From the NCBI RefSeq assembly GCF_000024985.1, contig NC_013523.1, forward strand, positions 868,001 to 932,000: 64,000 nt of DNA, written 5' to 3'. The notes under the pieces are model-generated. The model had not been told where the DNA came from. It saw only the letters and a program-made list of their open reading frames with translations, and made no database searches. The position numbers and the translations under genes are program-made. Within the stretch, counting starts at the first letter, position 1. Every line of letters starts with the position of its first letter. Source of the DNA: Sphaerobacter thermophilus DSM 20745 (GTDB taxonomy: Bacteria; Chloroflexota; Chloroflexia; Thermomicrobiales; Thermomicrobiaceae). This document shows positions 60,756-64,000 of this stretch, in pieces.

Positions 60756-61808
60756 TCAGGGTTGCAGGACGAGCCCTTGCCCCTCCTCGACCGAGCCCAC
60801 CCGCCAGAGCGGCTCACCGGCCGCGGCGAACGCCTGCTCCAGTGCCTGCGCCCGGTCGCTCGGAACCGCGATCAGCAGACCGCCCGATGTCTCAGGGTCG
60901 AACAGGAGGTCGAGCGTCGTCTGCGGGATGCCTGGCGTGACCTCGAGAATGCTCTCCGGCCCGTCGCCGTAGAAGGCCTGGTTGCGCCGGGCCCCGCCAG
61001 GGAGGCGGCCCTCCGCGGCGTAGCGCTCGGCGCCGGGGAGCCACGGCATCTGCCCCGCCGACAGGACAAGGCGCACGCCGCTCTTCTGCGCGACCTCGGT
61101 TGCGTGGCCGATCATCCCGAAGCCGGTGATGTCGGTGCAGGCGTTGACCCCAACCTCCTGCATCAAGGCAGCGGCGGTTCGATTGAGCTTCAGCATCGAC
61201 GCCACGGCCGCCTCCACGTCGGCAGGGTCGGCCGCACCGGCCTTGAGCGCAGTGGTGATGACGCCGGTACCGAGCGGCTTGGTGAGGTAGAGCACATCGC
61301 CCGGTCGGGCGCCGGCCTTAGTTACGACCCGATCGGGATGGATGGTGCCGGTAACGACGAGGCCGTACTTCGGCTCATTGTCGGTAACGGTGTGCCCTCC
61401 GGCGATGACCACCCCGGCCTCGGCAGCTTTGTCGGCGCCCCCCTGGAAGATGCGCTGCAGGACGTCCAGCGGCAGGTTGTCGGGGAAACCTGCGATGTTC
61501 AGCGCGAACAGCGGCGTACCCCCCATGGCGTAGACGTCGCTCATGGAGTTGGCTGCAGCGATAGCGCCGTACACGTACGGGTCGTCGACCACCGGCGTGA
61601 AGAAGTCGACCGTCTGGATCAAGGCAAGGTCGTCGCTCAGGCGATAGACGGCCGCGTCATCGCTGGTCTGGAGCCCGACGATCAGATTGGGGTCACTGAG
61701 CTGAGTGAGCGGACGCAGCACCTGCGCCAGGGCCTCTGGGCCCATTTTGGACGCTCAACCAGCGCAGCTCGCCAGTGTCGTGAGGCGAATCTCATCGCGA
61801 GACTGCAC
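60756..61808 (-). CDS. selD: Selenide, water dikinase with an in-frame UGA selenocysteine
   Basis: It makes selenophosphate from selenide and ATP. The visible frame from ATG 61745 lacks the catalytic N-terminus. Reading upstream, the same frame continues through TGA (61755-61757) with S-C-A-G-U-A-S-K-M-G-P, the exact context of the SelD Cys17/Sec. I start at GTG 61808, 9 bases after GGAAGG, giving MQSRDEIRLTTLASCAG before U18. The complete protein is 350 residues, the family length. Downstream motifs: IQTVDFFTPVVDDPYVYGAI, AGGHTVTDNEPKYGLVVTG, TDITGFGMIGHATEV. A SECIS-like hairpin follows the UGA. So this is a selenoprotein itself. It is 5 bases from rsmA. Confidence 0.92.
61730..61757 (-). 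promoter_or_regulatory. SECIS-like hairpin and recoded UGA in selD
   Basis: On the mRNA, UGA (61757-61755) is followed after 11 bases by a GC-rich stem, GGGCC (61743-61739) and GGCCC (61734-61730), with the loop CAGA (61738-61735). Bacterial SECIS elements lie just 3' of the UGA, with an apical G in the loop and a distance of roughly 16 or more bases to that loop, as here. Confidence 0.65.
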
Positions 61809-62021
61809 TGTCGCTTTCCTTCCAGGACCCTGACAACGCGGGTCATCGCCCGGTGTTCGGCACGGTGCCGAACCGCATGGCCCGATCATAGCCAACGCGC
61901 GTGACCGGCTCAACCTTCCCGGCCGTCGTCGTGGAGTGGTACCGATCGTGCTGGCCTGGCAGCGACACCCGGCAGTGGCCGGGACCGGTCCGAACGTTCT
62001 GGCAACGGAGGTGGGTGGACC

Positions 62022-62327
62022 ATGATGACCGTGATCACCGAGACAACCCTCAAGCCGGGCCAGGAGCAGGAATGGGACCGAGCTTTCGAGGAACGGATAG
62101 GCGCCGCGAAGAGCCAGCCGGGCTGGATCGACGCGCAGTTGCTCATCCCCGAGGATGAGCCGAACAAGCGCATCGTGGTCGGCACCTGGCGTTCCCGCGA
62201 CGACTGGGAGCGCTGGCACCAGACATCGACCTTCCAGCAGACGCGCGAGCCCATGAACCGATCGACCGCCGATGACGGCCGACCGGAGTGGCACCAGGTC
62301 CGGGCGCGCGAGGCGATGGAGGCCTGA
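62022..62327 (+). CDS. Antibiotic biosynthesis monooxygenase (ABM) domain protein
   Basis: A protein of 101 residues; GGAGGTGGGTGG lies before ATG 62022 (62025 is possible). The N-terminal MTVITETTLKPGQEQEWDRA, then QPGWIDAQLL and IVVGTWRSRDDWERWHQTST match the ABM ferredoxin-like fold. These proteins cleave heme or oxidise small aromatics, but many are uncharacterised. Divergent from selD. Confidence 0.8.
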   Translation: MMTVITETTLKPGQEQEWDRAFEERIGAAKSQPGWIDAQLLIPEDEPNKRIVVGTWRSRDDWERWHQTSTFQQTREPMNRSTADDGRPEWHQVRAREAMEA

Positions 62328-62467
62328 GCCAGCCGCTTCCCCCAGCCGCTATCCAGTGTGAGCCGGGCGCCGTCGATTGCCCCCGTCGCTGCACCTGCGT
62401 AGAATGGCGCGCGCCGCGCCGGAGCCGGCGCGGCCTGTGCATCGGGGTGAACAGAGCGGAGGCGTGG

Positions 62468-63295
62468 ATGGCCGGGTTGAGCACCGCGGAGCTGGTCGAT
62501 ATCGCGCTGGAAATGGCGGAGATGCGGACCTTGCCCGCCGACAGCGCGGTCTACGTCGAGAGCACTGACCTCAAGCGCGTGATGATGGGCATCGACATCG
62601 GCCCGGCCGAGCTGCTCCTGGCGCGGCAGTTGGGCTGCGATGGGGTGATCGCCCATCACCCGGCCGGCGGCAGCGCAACGCTCAACTTCCCTGAGGTCCT
62701 CACGCGTCATGTCGAACTGATGGTGGAGCACGGCGTGCCGGCCACCGCGGCGCGGGACGCCATCCAAGGGCTGCTCACCCGCTCGCTGCTCCGCGCGCAG
62801 AGCGCCAACCACGATCACACGCCGTCGGTCGCCCGTCTCCTGGAGATGCCGTTCCTCAACATCCACCTGCCGCTGGACGAGGTCGGACGGCGGATCATGG
62901 TCAAGACCATCCAGGAGGCGGTGGAGCCGCTGGGGGACGAGGCGCGGGTGCAGGACGCGATCGACGCGCTGATGACGCTGCCGGAATTCGCCGGTGCGGC
63001 GACGCGGATCATGGTCCCGGTCGGCGCGGTGGATCAGCCGCTGGGGAAGATCGCGGTTGTGCACGGGGCGGGGACCAACGGCGGGTACGCCGTGGCCCGC
63101 GCCTACTTTGACCACGGCGTGCGGACTGTCCTCTACATCCATATCGCCCCCGAAGAGGCGGAGCGCCTGCGCCGCGAAGGGGGCGGGAACCTCATCGTCA
63201 CCGGTCACATCGCCAGCGACCTCGTCGGCATCAACCGCTACGTCCAGGCGCTGGAGGAGCGGGGCGTCGAAGTCGTGCGCATGAGCGGGCTGTGA
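62468..63295 (+). CDS. NIF3-like (DUF34) protein
   Basis: A protein of 275 residues; ATG 62468 has GCGGAGGCG upstream. The N-terminal STDLKRVMMGIDIGPAELLL and GCDGVIAHHPAGGSATLNF carry a HHP motif typical of the NIF3/DUF34 metal site, and the C-terminal GNLIVTGHIASDLVGIN has another His. The function of NIF3 relatives is unknown, with a metal-dependent activity suspected. It ends 115 bases before the TetR stop, with a 28-bp inverted repeat between. Confidence 0.65.
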   Translation: MAGLSTAELVDIALEMAEMRTLPADSAVYVESTDLKRVMMGIDIGPAELLLARQLGCDGVIAHHPAGGSATLNFPEVLTRHVELMVEHGVPATAARDAIQGLLTRSLLRAQSANHDHTPSVARLLEMPFLNIHLPLDEVGRRIMVKTIQEAVEPLGDEARVQDAIDALMTLPEFAGAATRIMVPVGAVDQPLGKIAVVHGAGTNGGYAVARAYFDHGVRTVLYIHIAPEEAERLRREGGGNLIVTGHIASDLVGINRYVQALEERGVEVVRMSGL

Positions 63296-63301
63296 GACGT
63301 G

Positions 63302-63404
63302 GTGCGTGTTCCGTGTTGCGTGGTCCGTGCTCCGTGGCCCGTCGCAGCGGTGATTCACCCGCTACCGACTGCGCGACACGGACCACGCAACACGGAACAC
63401 GCAC
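63302..63404. repeat. Perfect 28-base inverted repeat between NIF3-like and tetR
   Basis: Arms 63302-63329 and 63377-63404 are perfect reverse complements and include GCGTGTTCCGTGTTGCGT, the same word as in the repeat before mutS. The 47-base spacer has no obvious palindrome. It may terminate both convergent genes, but the repeated word points to a dispersed element. Confidence 0.8.
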
Positions 63405-63410
63405 TACGCT

Positions 63411-63983
63411 TCACTCATCCCGCTCGCGCTGGAGTCCGCGGATGAACGCCGTGAGGAGCCGGTGGTAGGACTCGTCGACGTTCACCGGGAGGCCGAAGCC
63501 ACCGGCCAGTTCCAGCGAGACGAAGCCGTGCATAAGGCTCCGCAGCCCGCGTATGGCGTGGATCTGGTCCTCGGGTGAGAGCTGGTATGGCTCGAGCACC
63601 AGTCTCAGGACATCCAGGATCTCCTCGCTGGCATCGATCAGCGCCTGATGATCCGGGTCCGGTGCGCGCAGCGAGGCCTGGTAGAGCCGGGGATGCTCGT
63701 GCGCGAACAGCCGGTAGGCGTGCCCGATGGCAAGGATGGCATCCTCCCCGGTGCGGCCGATCGCCGCGCGCGCAATGCGGGCGCCGAGCTCTCGTACTGC
63801 GAAGACGGCCAGTCCGCGGCGCAGGTCGTCCTGACCGTCGATGTGGTTGTAGAGGGACGGCGTGCGTACCCCTAGCGCCGCGGCGATCTGGCTGAGCGTC
63901 ACCTCCCGCCCGTCCGCTTCGTCCAGCAGGTCGGCGGCGGTTCGGACGATGAGGCCGCGGCTCAGTCCGGGTCTAGGCGCCAT
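63411..63983 (-). CDS. TetR family transcription regulator
   Basis: A protein of 190 residues. The N-terminal HTH region reads LSRGLIVRTAADLLDEADGR, then VTLSQIAAALGVRTPSLYNH, the TetR DNA-binding helix pair ending with the LYNHIDGQDDLRRGL signature. The C-terminal ligand domain (GHAYRLFAHEHPRLYQASLR, IRGLRSLMHGFVSLELAGGF) fits the TetR_C_33 type. The ligand and target operator are not visible; the gene upstream lies beyond the window. Confidence 0.92.
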   Translation of the reverse strand: MAPRPGLSRGLIVRTAADLLDEADGREVTLSQIAAALGVRTPSLYNHIDGQDDLRRGLAVFAVRELGARIARAAIGRTGEDAILAIGHAYRLFAHEHPRLYQASLRAPDPDHQALIDASEEILDVLRLVLEPYQLSPEDQIHAIRGLRSLMHGFVSLELAGGFGLPVNVDESYHRLLTAFIRGLQRERDE

Positions 63984-64000
63984 GCGGAACCCCGCCCGCC

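Noticed and set aside
61746-61757. The TGA before the selD ATG as a true stop of an upstream gene
   Set aside because: The upstream frame is continuous with selD, the residues around TGA match the SelD catalytic motif, and the frame has no other gene character.
1-64000. CRISPR array, prophage or insertion sequence
   Set aside because: No regularly spaced repeats, no transposase or integrase, and no phage structural gene is seen; only small palindromic repeats.

Overview
This 64 kb window is a GC-rich, densely packed bacterial chromosome segment. Gene content and style suggest the Chloroflexota, class Thermomicrobia (Sphaerobacter-like). The signs are frequent GTG and TTG starts, a threonine synthase/MutM/HIT neighbourhood, a T. 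thermophilus-like EF-P, several DegS-like and GT-C membrane proteins, and Flp pilins. This placement is an inference from protein character, not from a database match. I see no insertion sequence, prophage or CRISPR array. Accessory signals are small dispersed palindromic repeats, one frameshifted gene and several families with degenerate catalytic motifs.

Layout. 1-5250: a partial folate-dependent GcvT-like enzyme, tRNA-Gly(CCC), a secreted barrel protein, thrC, mutM, a HIT protein and a membrane protein. 5257-16869: a long minus-strand block reading uvrB, membrane protein, GH18 hydrolase, aroQ, Xaa-Pro peptidase, efp, accB, xseA, xseB, with a degenerate TPP enzyme and a Nudix protein upstream. 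17125-19760: a ThiF-like enzyme, a cysteine desulfurase and a small membrane protein. 19952-28621: tyrA, an SH3 protein, an aldehyde dehydrogenase and three polytopic GT-C type membrane proteins, two of them divergent paralogues. 28708-32397: two Flp pilins, a DegS-like kinase without its phosphoacceptor His, and a TPM-domain membrane protein. 32652-41705: a well-formed promoter, tRNA-Gln, glmU, prs, a CBS-domain membrane protein, a short biotin ligase, then mutS and mutL. 42883-48368: acyl-CoA dehydrogenase, enoyl-CoA hydratase, etfB, etfA and a FixC-type flavoprotein form a beta-oxidation/electron transfer block. 48475-57885: a PHP plus AlbA_2 fusion, a CvpA-like protein, GNAT, M20 amidohydrolase, alpha/beta hydrolase, a PASTA Ser/Thr kinase coupled to a frameshifted gene, and a hot-dog thioesterase. 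57848-63983: a YhaM-like nuclease, ispE, rsmA, selD, an ABM protein, a NIF3-like protein and a TetR regulator.

The strongest discovery is selD. The gene does not begin at the first apparent ATG. It starts at a GTG about 60 bases upstream and reads through an in-frame TGA at the catalytic Cys/Sec position (context S-C-A-G-U-A-S-K), with a SECIS-like hairpin just after it. The organism therefore probably decodes selenocysteine. Next in interest are the pseudo-kinase next to the Flp pilins, the TPP enzyme with its catalytic Glu and GDG motif altered, the nested inverted repeats at 37121-37211 and 63302-63404, and the apparently leaderless mutS promoter.
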